From Spirochaetales bacterium (lineage in GTDB: Bacteria; Spirochaetota; Spirochaetia; JAGLYY01), in contig JAGLYY010000126.1 of assembly GCA_023131935.1 (NCBI GenBank), positions 1 through 6,712 on the forward strand: a DNA stretch of 6,712 nt. The letters are read 5' to 3'. The position numbers and the translations under genes are program-made. The notes beneath the pieces were generated by a model. That model was given only the letters and a program-made list of their open reading frames with translations, ran no database searches and was not told the DNA's origin. Below, one piece after another: positions 1 to 6,681 of this stretch. The stretch's first letter is position 1; the number at the start of each line of letters is the position of its first letter.

Positions 1-72
1 CCTTCTACAGCCTAAACAACCTGAATAGTTACAATGTATCATGGAATTGCTGTTCTCTTAAACCTGGTTTTT

Positions 73-3000
73 TTACTGATCCGTGGATTGGGCAACCACT
101 TTTTCCATTGCTTCTACTATCCGATCCTGTTCCACATCCTCAAAGTGAATTTTCGAAAGAAGCCTGTTCATGAAAGGCTTCACAAATTGATCCATCCGTT
201 TTTGAACCCGCTCATAATCAGTTTGGTAATCCAGGGTCATTACGGTTACAGGAAGCGGATCGGAGTATTCGCCTACTGTGTGAAATCCAAGTTTACGGTA
301 CATGGCTATATATTTTTTGTCATCTGAAAATACATCAAGAAGCAGCCGTTCCGCATTCCTCGATTTTGCAAAAAGATACGAAAGGGTCATCAACCCGAGT
401 GGAACGATGTTTGCCCGTTCATTCCGCAGCGCGGCAAGACGACCGATTTCCACACATCTTTTTCCATCCGTCAGACCTGGTGTAGTTATATGCTCTTCTA
501 TTGGAAGTTTGCCAGTCATTTCAGGGAGAATACAGGATACCGTACCAACCGGCCGAAGGCCCCTGTACGCGAGAATGTGAAAGGCTTTCTCATCAACGTT
601 CCGCCTGATAGTTTCCTCCATGTACCCCTTCTCCCCGACGAGAATTTTTCGTTGGATATAGAATACATCTTCGAGTTCCCTCTCGCTTCGTGCATGAACA
701 AACCAGACCCTGTTTTTCTCTTCTTCTGAAAGCGGGAGCTGGACCAGAAACTCGGAGCCACTCCCCGCCCTGCTCTCAACACTGATCCTTCCTCCGAGGG
801 TATCGATAATACGATGGCTTATACTCAACCCGAGTCCCGTACCTTTTCCAGGTTCCTTCGTGGTAAAGAACGGATTGAATATTTTATCCAGATGGTTATT
901 TTCAATTCCTTTCCCGGTGTCGGAGATCAGTATATTCAGGCTACCGGCATCGCTCTTACAGGACAAGCTGAGAATTCCCCCTTCGGGCATGGCCTGGACT
1001 GCGTTTATGATGAGATTCATGAAAACTTGCTGCAGCTCATTCCGGTTCGCTTCCATATCCGGGACAGGCTGCAGATCTTGCCGGATTTCAATTCCACTCA
1101 TGTCGAGTCCCAGGGCGGTAAGCTTCAAAGAATTCCGGAGAAGTTCCACAACATCAACTAGTAAAGTTTCGGTTTTTTTCTTTCGTGAATAGGTGGTGAG
1201 GTCTCTGATCACCTCGGCAGCGTTCTGGGCATAGGTAATGATATCCTTTGTATATTCGTAGAGAGCAGGATTTTCGGCAACTTCATCGATCATTATTTCC
1301 GCTGTTCCAATGATTCCTCCGAGAGGGTTGTTTATCTCGTGAGCAATACCACTCGCAAGGGTACCGATTCCGGCAAGCTTCTCAGACTGAATGAGTTCTT
1401 CCTGAAGCTTTTTCTGCAAAGTAACATCCTGAAAGAATTCAAGAAAGATTTTATCAGAACCTTGGGGAACCGCAATCGGGTAGAAATGAATATCAAAGGT
1501 CATTTCGCTGCGATAACCCTGAACTTCGGTATTGAAGGGGATATGGGTATGGAGGCAGTCCTGAGCCGCGCATGTCTTACAAGGCATATTCCTTCCAAAG
1601 AATACCTGGTAGCATTTCTTCCCGATGATTTCATCAAAAGACTTCCTGGCGTATTGCGCCGCGGCGAAATTAATGGTGATTACATTGTAATTGATGTCCT
1701 GTATGGAAATCGGTGTAGTAATTCCGTCGAAAAAGGCTTCGAGTTTATTCCGGCTGATAATAAGTTCCTCGTTCATTTCCTGAAGCCGTTTTTGCTGCCG
1801 TTTCAACCGTTCGAATGAGATAGCATTCTCCAGGCTTATAGAACATTGTCCTGCCAGAATCCCTAGTATCTCGAAGTCAAACTGATCATAATAATCCTTT
1901 TCTCTGCATGCGCCAAGAACGATACAGCCGTTCAACCTTTGCTTGAATCGGAGCGGAATAACGAGACTTGCAGCGAGCCGAATATCTTTACCTGGCAGAT
2001 TGAGGGTAACATCAGTGAAACCGTTTTTCCCCGTGACAGAGGTACTAAATAGAGAGTCACAATCAACCAGCGCCTTACTCAGATCCAAATCTTCCAGGGG
2101 AAAACCCTGTGCGGTAATAATCTTATAATCTCTCGAAGAATAATCCAGGACTGCCATCATCGCCCATTCAAGTTTAAAGGTATCGATAATTTTCTCTATG
2201 GTCGATGTCCCCAATACATCCAGCTCAACAACAGAACTCAGGGTTGTTGAGAAATTACGGAGACCTTCATAATATTTGAGATTGCTGCCAAAATAGAGCC
2301 GTTCAATAAACGCCATGGCACCACTTCTGAGAGGCTGAAAGATGATGCCTGCAGCCAGTCCAAGGAGAATAGAAGGGATGATCGCATATCCGAAAGGAAT
2401 CTCACGGATTCCTCTGAAAAATATCCAGATAATCCCATAGAAAATGAAGGCGCTTGTTATCACAAGGATGAAATAAAGAACAATACGGAGCACAGTTGCC
2501 GAATAATGAACAATCCTGTACTTATATATGGCATAGAAAATAAAAAAAGCGTTGGTTGTTGCCGCAAGCAAATCAATCGGGTATTGCCCGAGGGGTTCGT
2601 AGAGATTGAACAGTACACCGATGAGCATCAATACCGCTCCGAAGATCGGCCACATGAGCCGCCGTCTCACCATTTTCCCCGACAGCTTCAAAATCTCCAG
2701 GACAAGGATATAAATCCCGAAGATGAGAAAGGAAAAACTCATGATATAGGCGATAAAAGCCCCTTCCGACAGGCTGTATCTGAAACGATCACCAACAAAC
2801 CATGCATCCGCGACAATCCCACCGGAGAAATTGAGGTAAAGGAGAAATCCATAGATGGCGTACCCTAAAAAGAGGAGCAATCGAAAACGTCTGTCGCGTC
2901 TATCCGAAAGGTCAAGAAGCGTGTGGTACAGGGTAATGGAACCTGCCAGCATTCCGGCAACCATGAAACGGTTCCAGAAAAGGGGATTGAGAATTGAGGT

Positions 3001-3171
3001 GTTGGCATGCATCATGAATGAGCCGAAACTCCAGATGGCCATGGAAGACATGTACAGAATGAAAGACCAGCGAATTCTCTGTTCCTTCCTGCTTGATATG
3101 CCGAAAATGGTAAAGATAATATATGGGATGAATGCAATTACCGGAATTATTGACGAAAGGTTAATGATCAT
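73..3171 (-). CDS. Membrane histidine kinase (7TM-GAF-PAS-HisKA-HATPase) fused to a C-terminal FeeM/LuxI-like N-acyltransferase domain
   Basis: This is a predicted inner-membrane sensor kinase of 1032 residues. Hydrophobic helices lie near residues 5-24, 35-54, 65-85, 97-114, 137-160, 172-190 and 197-217, like the histidine-kinase 7TM region, with two more at 225-252 and 259-279. A GAF-like domain (about 318-448), a coiled coil (about 448-478) and a PAS domain (about 476-585, with C520, C531, C534, C539) follow. The HisKA phosphoacceptor is H611 in AHEINNPL. The ATPase shows the N box (N719, N723), DTGKGI (751-756), the F box (764-772) and GTGLGL (777-782). The catalytic core ends near 815, yet the frame continues into a domain (821-985) with R841, D860, VEIGRLA (E908, R911) and YRKLGF (957-962). 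This pattern fits the FeeM / exosortase-associated acyltransferase and LuxI branch of GNATs. The last ~45 residues are charged and probably helical. There is no receiver domain. ATG at 3169-3171 follows a modest GGGA Shine-Dalgarno. The kinase call is very firm; the acyltransferase subfamily is probable, its substrate unknown. Confidence 0.95.
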   Translation of the reverse strand: MIINLSSIIPVIAFIPYIIFTIFGISSRKEQRIRWSFILYMSSMAIWSFGSFMMHANTSILNPLFWNRFMVAGMLAGSITLYHTLLDLSDRRDRRFRLLLFLGYAIYGFLLYLNFSGGIVADAWFVGDRFRYSLSEGAFIAYIMSFSFLIFGIYILVLEILKLSGKMVRRRLMWPIFGAVLMLIGVLFNLYEPLGQYPIDLLAATTNAFFIFYAIYKYRIVHYSATVLRIVLYFILVITSAFIFYGIIWIFFRGIREIPFGYAIIPSILLGLAAGIIFQPLRSGAMAFIERLYFGSNLKYYEGLRNFSTTLSSVVELDVLGTSTIEKIIDTFKLEWAMMAVLDYSSRDYKIITAQGFPLEDLDLSKALVDCDSLFSTSVTGKNGFTDVTLNLPGKDIRLAASLVIPLRFKQRLNGCIVLGACREKDYYDQFDFEILGILAGQCSISLENAISFERLKRQQKRLQEMNEELIISRNKLEAFFDGITTPISIQDINYNVITINFAAAQYARKSFDEIIGKKCYQVFFGRNMPCKTCAAQDCLHTHIPFNTEVQGYRSEMTFDIHFYPIAVPQGSDKIFLEFFQDVTLQKKLQEELIQSEKLAGIGTLASGIAHEINNPLGGIIGTAEIMIDEVAENPALYEYTKDIITYAQNAAEVIRDLTTYSRKKKTETLLVDVVELLRNSLKLTALGLDMSGIEIRQDLQPVPDMEANRNELQQVFMNLIINAVQAMPEGGILSLSCKSDAGSLNILISDTGKGIENNHLDKIFNPFFTTKEPGKGTGLGLSISHRIIDTLGGRISVESRAGSGSEFLVQLPLSEEEKNRVWFVHARSERELEDVFYIQRKILVGEKGYMEETIRRNVDEKAFHILAYRGLRPVGTVSCILPEMTGKLPIEEHITTPGLTDGKRCVEIGRLAALRNERANIVPLGLMTLSYLFAKSRNAERLLLDVFSDDKKYIAMYRKLGFHTVGEYSDPLPVTVMTLDYQTDYERVQKRMDQFVKPFMNRLLSKIHFEDVEQDRIVEAMEKVVAQSTDQ

Positions 3172-3186
3172 AGCTTAGTCCCACAG

Positions 3187-3236
3187 TACATGATAATCTT
3201 CCACAAGTAAATAAAATTTACTATTAATATCATGTA
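3187..3236. repeat. Outer inverted repeat in the divergent promoter region (9-bp arms)
   Basis: TACATGATA at 3187-3195 is the exact reverse complement of TATCATGTA at 3228-3236. The pair brackets most of the 86-base gap between the kinase start (3171) and the methyltransferase start (3258). Its place between divergent genes suggests a two-half operator or looping site controlling both transcripts. No protein family can be assigned. The symmetry is certain; the regulatory role is inferred. Confidence 0.5.
3206..3222. promoter_or_regulatory. Inner palindrome AGTAAAT-AAA-ATTTACT, candidate operator
   Basis: A perfect inverted repeat with 7-bp arms (3206-3212 and 3216-3222) and a 3-base centre lies inside the outer repeat, in AT-rich DNA between two divergent genes. 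Size and symmetry suit a homodimeric regulator. It is too AT-rich, and too far from any T-tract following a gene end, to be a terminator. Palindromes of this kind also arise by chance in AT-rich DNA, so the role is tentative. Confidence 0.4.
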
Positions 3237-3257
3237 TCGGCGTATATTAGTAATAGG

Positions 3258-3821
3258 ATGACTGCAGTATTTCTTTGTACAATAGGATTCATTATTCTCC
3301 TTTTTTCTGATCTGCTTCAGGTCTGGAAAAAAGAAATATCCGCGAAGATTCTCGCGCCTCCCGGGTATCTCATGATCACCGGCGGCATGATTATCCTCAT
3401 ATCATCATTCAGTCCGGTCCCGCGGCCTCCTATTATCTTTGCCACTCAGATAATCCTGGCAGTTTTATTCGCTTTGCTGTTAATCTATTCCGTCCTGGTT
3501 GAAATCCCGCTCTATTCACGGAAATCAGAGAGTTCAAAACGGAAAGCTATTAAGAGTGGAACATATAGTTTTGTAAGACATCCCGGGTTTCTCTGGTTCC
3601 TCCTTTTACATCTTTTATTAATATCGATATACAGGAACAGATGGTTTACCCTTAACTCTCTTTTTATGGTTCTCCTGGATTTCATACTCGTTTTCCTGGA
3701 AGATAGATTTTTCTTTCCGAAAATCTTCCCCAATTACCGTGAATATATGAAGAACGTTCCTTTCCTCATCCCCAATAGAATTTTCATGACAAAAAAAAAG
3801 GACGCTTCGGAGGATGAATGA
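3258..3821 (+). CDS. Integral-membrane methyltransferase of the isoprenylcysteine carboxyl / phospholipid (ICMT/PEMT-like) type
   Basis: This 187-residue protein has about five hydrophobic segments (near 3-20, 33-51, 59-82, 110-125, 131-148). The signature region is intact: GTYSFVRHPGFLW (101-113) with the RHP triad at 107-109, then LED (147-149), and a tail with Y160, Y163 and VPFLIP (167-172). This matches the SAM-binding half of the ICMT/PEMT family, though ED replaces the usual EE. The family transfers a methyl group from SAM to lipid-like carboxyl, amine or thiol acceptors at the membrane. The acceptor here cannot be read from sequence. NnrU-like or methanethiol S-methyltransferase-like roles are alternatives. 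ATG 3258 is preceded directly by AGG, a poor Shine-Dalgarno. The gene diverges from the kinase and overlaps the downstream response regulator by 8 bases, so those two are almost surely co-transcribed. A run of nine A (3791-3799) lies near its 3' end. Confidence 0.85.
   Translation: MTAVFLCTIGFIILLFSDLLQVWKKEISAKILAPPGYLMITGGMIILISSFSPVPRPPIIFATQIILAVLFALLLIYSVLVEIPLYSRKSESSKRKAIKSGTYSFVRHPGFLWFLLLHLLLISIYRNRWFTLNSLFMVLLDFILVFLEDRFFFPKIFPNYREYMKNVPFLIPNRIFMTKKKDASEDE
3809..3813 (+). promoter_or_regulatory. Ribosome binding site GGAGG that leaves the response-regulator start ambiguous
   Basis: A strong GGAGG directly abuts ATG 3814 with no spacer, which is poor for initiation there. The in-frame TTG at 3823 lies 9 bases after it, a normal distance, and would give a protein three residues shorter without touching the REC domain. 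The site lies inside the last codons of the methyltransferase gene, consistent with translational coupling. Confidence 0.5.
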
Positions 3822-4902
3822 ATTGAACCGGAAAATTCTGATAGTTGACGATGACCCAGCCATGCAGAAGGTTCTTCACATCATCCTGGAGAAAGCGGGA
3901 TTCGATACTCAGATCGTGAATAATGGGCAGGAAGCGCTGGAAATTCTTCCTTCCGGGAATAAATCTACTCCGGTAGTCCCGGACTGTATCCTTCTGGATA
4001 TACGGATGCCGGGAATACCCGGGGTAGAAGTTCTTTCATTAATTCACCAGCACTATCCCCTGATTCCTGTCATCATGCTCACTGCCCTTATCGAACTGGA
4101 AACAGCAGTTGATACCATGAGACGAGGAGCTTTCGATTATCTTCTTAAACCGGTAAGAAGAATACACCTTGTGGAAACCGTTCGAAAGGCCATTCGCTTC
4201 AGAGATACCATGCTGGAAAATGAACGGCTTACCAGGGAGAACCGGGAGTATCAGCGATCTCTTGAAAACAAGGTTGCTGAACGCACGAAGGAACTGCAGG
4301 AAGCTTATCGTAAACTGAAAGAAACGAATTTAACGACTGTCCAGGTATTGGCAGAGACCATCGAAGCAAAGGACCCATATACACGTGGTCACTGCAACCG
4401 GGTGCGAATTCTATCTCTTGAACTTGCATGCCGTCTCGGGTTATCACAGCAGGAGAGGGTATCCCTCGAGTACGCAGCCCTGCTTCACGATATCGGAAAG
4501 ATCGGAATATCGGAAGTTCTCTTAAACAAAGAAGGCTTTCTTACCGAAGCGGAAAAAACCATATTCAACCAGCACCCCCTTATTGGTGAGAATATTGTGA
4601 GGACAGTGGATTTCTTTAATCCATGCCTCGCGACTATACGCAACCATCATGAGTGGTATAACGGTGAGGGTTTCCCTGATGGGCTTTCAGGGCAGTCAAT
4701 TACTCTTCCAGCCAGAATCGTTTCAATAGCCGACGCTTTTGATGCCATGACCTCTACAAGACCCTACCGCAAAGCTATTCCGCTCGGAGATGCCCTTGAG
4801 GAAATGGCCGCGGGAAAGGGTCAACAGTTCGATCCCGACCTTGTGGATATCTTTTTGCGGGAAAAGGTATATCAGAAAATCAGGAATTTCCGGGAAAATT
4901 AA
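3814..4902 (+). CDS. REC-HD-GYP response regulator, predicted cyclic di-GMP phosphodiesterase (RpfG-like architecture)
   Basis: This is a soluble regulator of 362 residues. The receiver domain (about 6-125) has the acidic pocket D12-D14, phosphoacceptor D62 in LLDIRMPG, T90 and K112. A charged coiled-coil linker (about 130-172) leads to an HD-GYP domain (about 173-355). That domain shows H193 in GHCNRV, the HD pair H225/D226 in LHDIGKIG, H254 in QHP, H278/H279 in NHHE, the GYP motif in the form GFP (286-288), and D307 in DAFDAMT. All expected metal ligands appear present, so it should be an active phosphodiesterase lowering c-di-GMP. The residue four before H193 is Y rather than the E I recall from trinuclear members such as PmGH, hinting at a two-metal site (inference). 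It overlaps the methyltransferase gene by 8 bases. The receiver-less kinase encoded divergently is its most likely phosphodonor. Start is ATG 3814 or TTG 3823. Confidence 0.95.
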   Translation: MNELNRKILIVDDDPAMQKVLHIILEKAGFDTQIVNNGQEALEILPSGNKSTPVVPDCILLDIRMPGIPGVEVLSLIHQHYPLIPVIMLTALIELETAVDTMRRGAFDYLLKPVRRIHLVETVRKAIRFRDTMLENERLTRENREYQRSLENKVAERTKELQEAYRKLKETNLTTVQVLAETIEAKDPYTRGHCNRVRILSLELACRLGLSQQERVSLEYAALLHDIGKIGISEVLLNKEGFLTEAEKTIFNQHPLIGENIVRTVDFFNPCLATIRNHHEWYNGEGFPDGLSGQSITLPARIVSIADAFDAMTSTRPYRKAIPLGDALEEMAAGKGQQFDPDLVDIFLREKVYQKIRNFREN

Positions 4903-4966
4903 GAAGGATTCTATAGAGGTTGACACTGCGGCTTTGAAGCCTTATTATTACTTAATTGCTCAGGAT

Positions 4967-4984
4967 TATTGATTTGAATCAATA
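4967..4984. promoter_or_regulatory. FNR/CRP-family operator upstream of hcp
   Basis: TATTGATT-TG-AATCAATA is a perfect inverted repeat with 8-bp arms. Its core, positions 4969-4982, matches the FNR consensus TTGAT-N4-ATCAA at every defined base. The centre (4975.5) lies 41.5 bases upstream of a transcription start predicted at about 5017, the classical class II activator position. FNR or an HcpR-like member of the same family, which commonly controls hcp in anaerobes, is the expected binder. No regulator gene is present in the window. Confidence 0.8.
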
Positions 4985-5004
4985 GCAACTTTTGTTACAT
5001 CCAC

Positions 5005-5010
5005 TATACT
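5005..5010 (+). promoter_or_regulatory. Predicted -10 element (TATACT) of the hcp promoter
   Basis: TATACT matches five of six bases of the sigma-70 -10 consensus and lies 20 bases downstream of the FNR-type palindrome. There is no -35 hexamer at 17 bases spacing (4982-4987 reads ATAGCA), as expected for a class II activator-dependent promoter where the bound regulator overlaps the -35 region. The predicted start is near 5017, giving a leader of about 30 bases. Confidence 0.6.
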
Positions 5011-5032
5011 ATTACTGTAAACAATACAATGT

Positions 5033-5038
5033 AAGGAG
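5033..5038 (+). promoter_or_regulatory. hcp ribosome binding site (AAGGAG)
   Basis: AAGGAG ends 8 bases before ATG 5047, an ideal distance. It favors that codon over the in-frame ATG at 5053, although 5053 would align with the shorter N-terminus (MFC...) of the Desulfovibrio protein. Confidence 0.8.
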
Positions 5039-5046
5039 AGAAGAGC

Positions 5047-6681
5047 ATGAGCATGTTCTGTTATCAGTGCCAGGAAACAGCAAAAAACAGCGGCTGCACA
5101 ATTAAAGGTGTCTGCGGTAAAGATGAGACAACTTCAAATCTGCAGGATCTCCTCATCTATACCCTGAAAGGCATCGCCATTCATGGCCAGTCCATGGCTG
5201 AAAAGGGACTGGATTTATCCGATGCGGGGAGGTTTATCAGCCAAGCCCTCTTTGCAACAATAACCAACGCGAACTTCGATAAAGATCGGATCATGGGATA
5301 CATCAGGGAGACTTTGAGCCTGCGGGAATCCCTGGCAAAGCAATCCGGACTTTCCGGAGAGCTCCACAACAGCGCCACCTGGAGGGGAGACACCGAGGAA
5401 GAGTTCCTTTCCAAAGCGGAGTTTATCGGCGTTCTTTCATCCCGGGATGAAGATGTGCGCTCTCTGCGGGAACTGTTGATCTACGGTCTCAAAGGGATTG
5501 CGGCCTACGCCGATCACGCTATGATACTCGGCTATGAAGACCCCGGCATTTATCGGTTCATGATGGAAGCTTTGATTTCAACAACAAAAGACCTTTCTGT
5601 AGATGAAATGGTTGGCATGGTCCTGAAAGCCGGTGAAAATATTGTAACAACAATGGCCCTGCTTGATAAAGCAAATACTGAAACTTACGGGAATCCTGAG
5701 ATCACCGAAGTAAATATCGGGGTGCGGAATAACCCGGGGATCCTGATTTCGGGTCATGACCTGAAAGACATGGAGGAACTCCTCAAACAGACCGAGGGCA
5801 CCGGAGTGGATGTCTACACTCACTCAGAAATGCTCCCTGCGAACTATTATCCCGCTTTCAAGAAGTACAAGCACTTTGTCGGTAACTACGGGAATGCATG
5901 GTGGCAGCAGAATAAGGAGTTTGAGTCTTTCAATGGCCCGATCCTCATGACTACTAACTGTATTACACCGGTAAAAGACTCTTATAAAAATCGGATCTTT
6001 ACCACCGGCCAGACCGGATACCCCGGTGTACCACATATTCCGGAAGGAAAAGAGGGAAAGCCGAAAGATTTCAGTGAAATTATTAAACTCGCGAAGAAAT
6101 CAGCCCCACCGACAGAACTCGAAACCGGTACCATCGTAGGCGGATTTGCCCATGCCCAGGTAATAGCCCTCGCGGACAAGGTTGTGGATGCGGTGAAGAG
6201 CGGAGCTATAAAACGGTTCATAGTGATGGCGGGATGTGACGGCAGACAGAAGGGCCGGTCCTACTTCACCGAAGTAGCTGAGGAACTGCCCCGGGACGCG
6301 GTAATCCTTACCGCCGGATGTGCCAAATACCGCTACAATAAACTGCCTCTCGGTGATATTGGAGGGATTCCCCGGGTCCTCGACGCTGGTCAGTGTAACG
6401 ACAGTTACTCCCTCGTGGTAATAGCTCTTAAGCTGAAAGAGGTATTCGGTCTTGATGATATCAACGACCTGCCGATCTCCTTCGATATTGCCTGGTATGA
6501 ACAGAAGGCTGTCGCGGTCCTGCTTGCCCTGCTTCATCTTGGGATTAAGGGCATCCGCCTCGGGCCGACTCTTCCCGCCTTCCTCTCCCCCAACGTTTTG
6601 AAAGTTCTTGTGGAGAATTTTGATATCAAAGCCATCGGAGAAGTAAAGGAAGATGTGGAATTGATGATGGCAGGGAAATAA
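5047..6681 (+). CDS. hcp: Hybrid cluster protein (hydroxylamine reductase / NO-stress protein)
   Basis: This 544-residue cytoplasmic iron-sulfur protein is about the family's usual length. The N-terminal cubane ligands are C5, C8, C17 and C23 (C-x2-C-x8-C-x5-C), the compact spacing of [4Fe-4S] Hcp from strict anaerobes rather than the enterobacterial [2Fe-2S] form. The hybrid Fe-S-O cluster ligands are all present by alignment to the Desulfovibrio vulgaris enzyme: H237, E261, C305, C397 (the persulfide cysteine, in MAGCDGR), C425 (AGCAKYRYN), C450 (AGQCNDSY) and E485 (WYEQKAV). Members reduce hydroxylamine to ammonia in vitro; in cells they are linked to NO reduction and protein S-nitrosylation under anaerobiosis. 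No Hcr-type reductase partner is visible on either side, so an alternative electron donor (ferredoxin or rubredoxin) is likely. Transcription appears to come from its own FNR-type promoter, 144 bases after the HD-GYP gene. The call is secure. Confidence 0.98.
   Translation: MSMFCYQCQETAKNSGCTIKGVCGKDETTSNLQDLLIYTLKGIAIHGQSMAEKGLDLSDAGRFISQALFATITNANFDKDRIMGYIRETLSLRESLAKQSGLSGELHNSATWRGDTEEEFLSKAEFIGVLSSRDEDVRSLRELLIYGLKGIAAYADHAMILGYEDPGIYRFMMEALISTTKDLSVDEMVGMVLKAGENIVTTMALLDKANTETYGNPEITEVNIGVRNNPGILISGHDLKDMEELLKQTEGTGVDVYTHSEMLPANYYPAFKKYKHFVGNYGNAWWQQNKEFESFNGPILMTTNCITPVKDSYKNRIFTTGQTGYPGVPHIPEGKEGKPKDFSEIIKLAKKSAPPTELETGTIVGGFAHAQVIALADKVVDAVKSGAIKRFIVMAGCDGRQKGRSYFTEVAEELPRDAVILTAGCAKYRYNKLPLGDIGGIPRVLDAGQCNDSYSLVVIALKLKEVFGLDDINDLPISFDIAWYEQKAVAVLLALLHLGIKGIRLGPTLPAFLSPNVLKVLVENFDIKAIGEVKEDVELMMAGK

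Noticed and set aside
60..70. Symmetry AAACC-T-GGTTT at the 3' end of the kinase gene
   Set aside because: The one-base centre cannot form a hairpin loop, and no T tract follows in the kinase's direction of transcription.
1339..1818. 159-codon plus-strand open frame, and others at 814-1161, 860-1192 and 2506-2868
   Set aside because: They lie antisense to the well-supported kinase gene, have no recognisable motifs or ribosome sites, and are shadows of it.
3217..3248. Possible sigma-70 promoter for the methyltransferase (TTTACT 3217-3222, TATATT 3243-3248)
   Set aside because: The spacing is 20 bases and the predicted start would fall almost on the ATG; AT-rich DNA makes such matches common.
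4930..4941. Small hairpin GGCT-TTGA-AGCC followed by a T-rich stretch, a possible terminator after the HD-GYP gene
   Set aside because: The stem is only four base pairs and the T tract is interrupted by A, so it is too weak to call a terminator. The 144-base gap and the hcp promoter support separate units better.
6100..6537. 145-codon minus-strand open frame inside hcp
   Set aside because: It is antisense to conserved cluster-binding regions of hcp and has no recognisable protein features.
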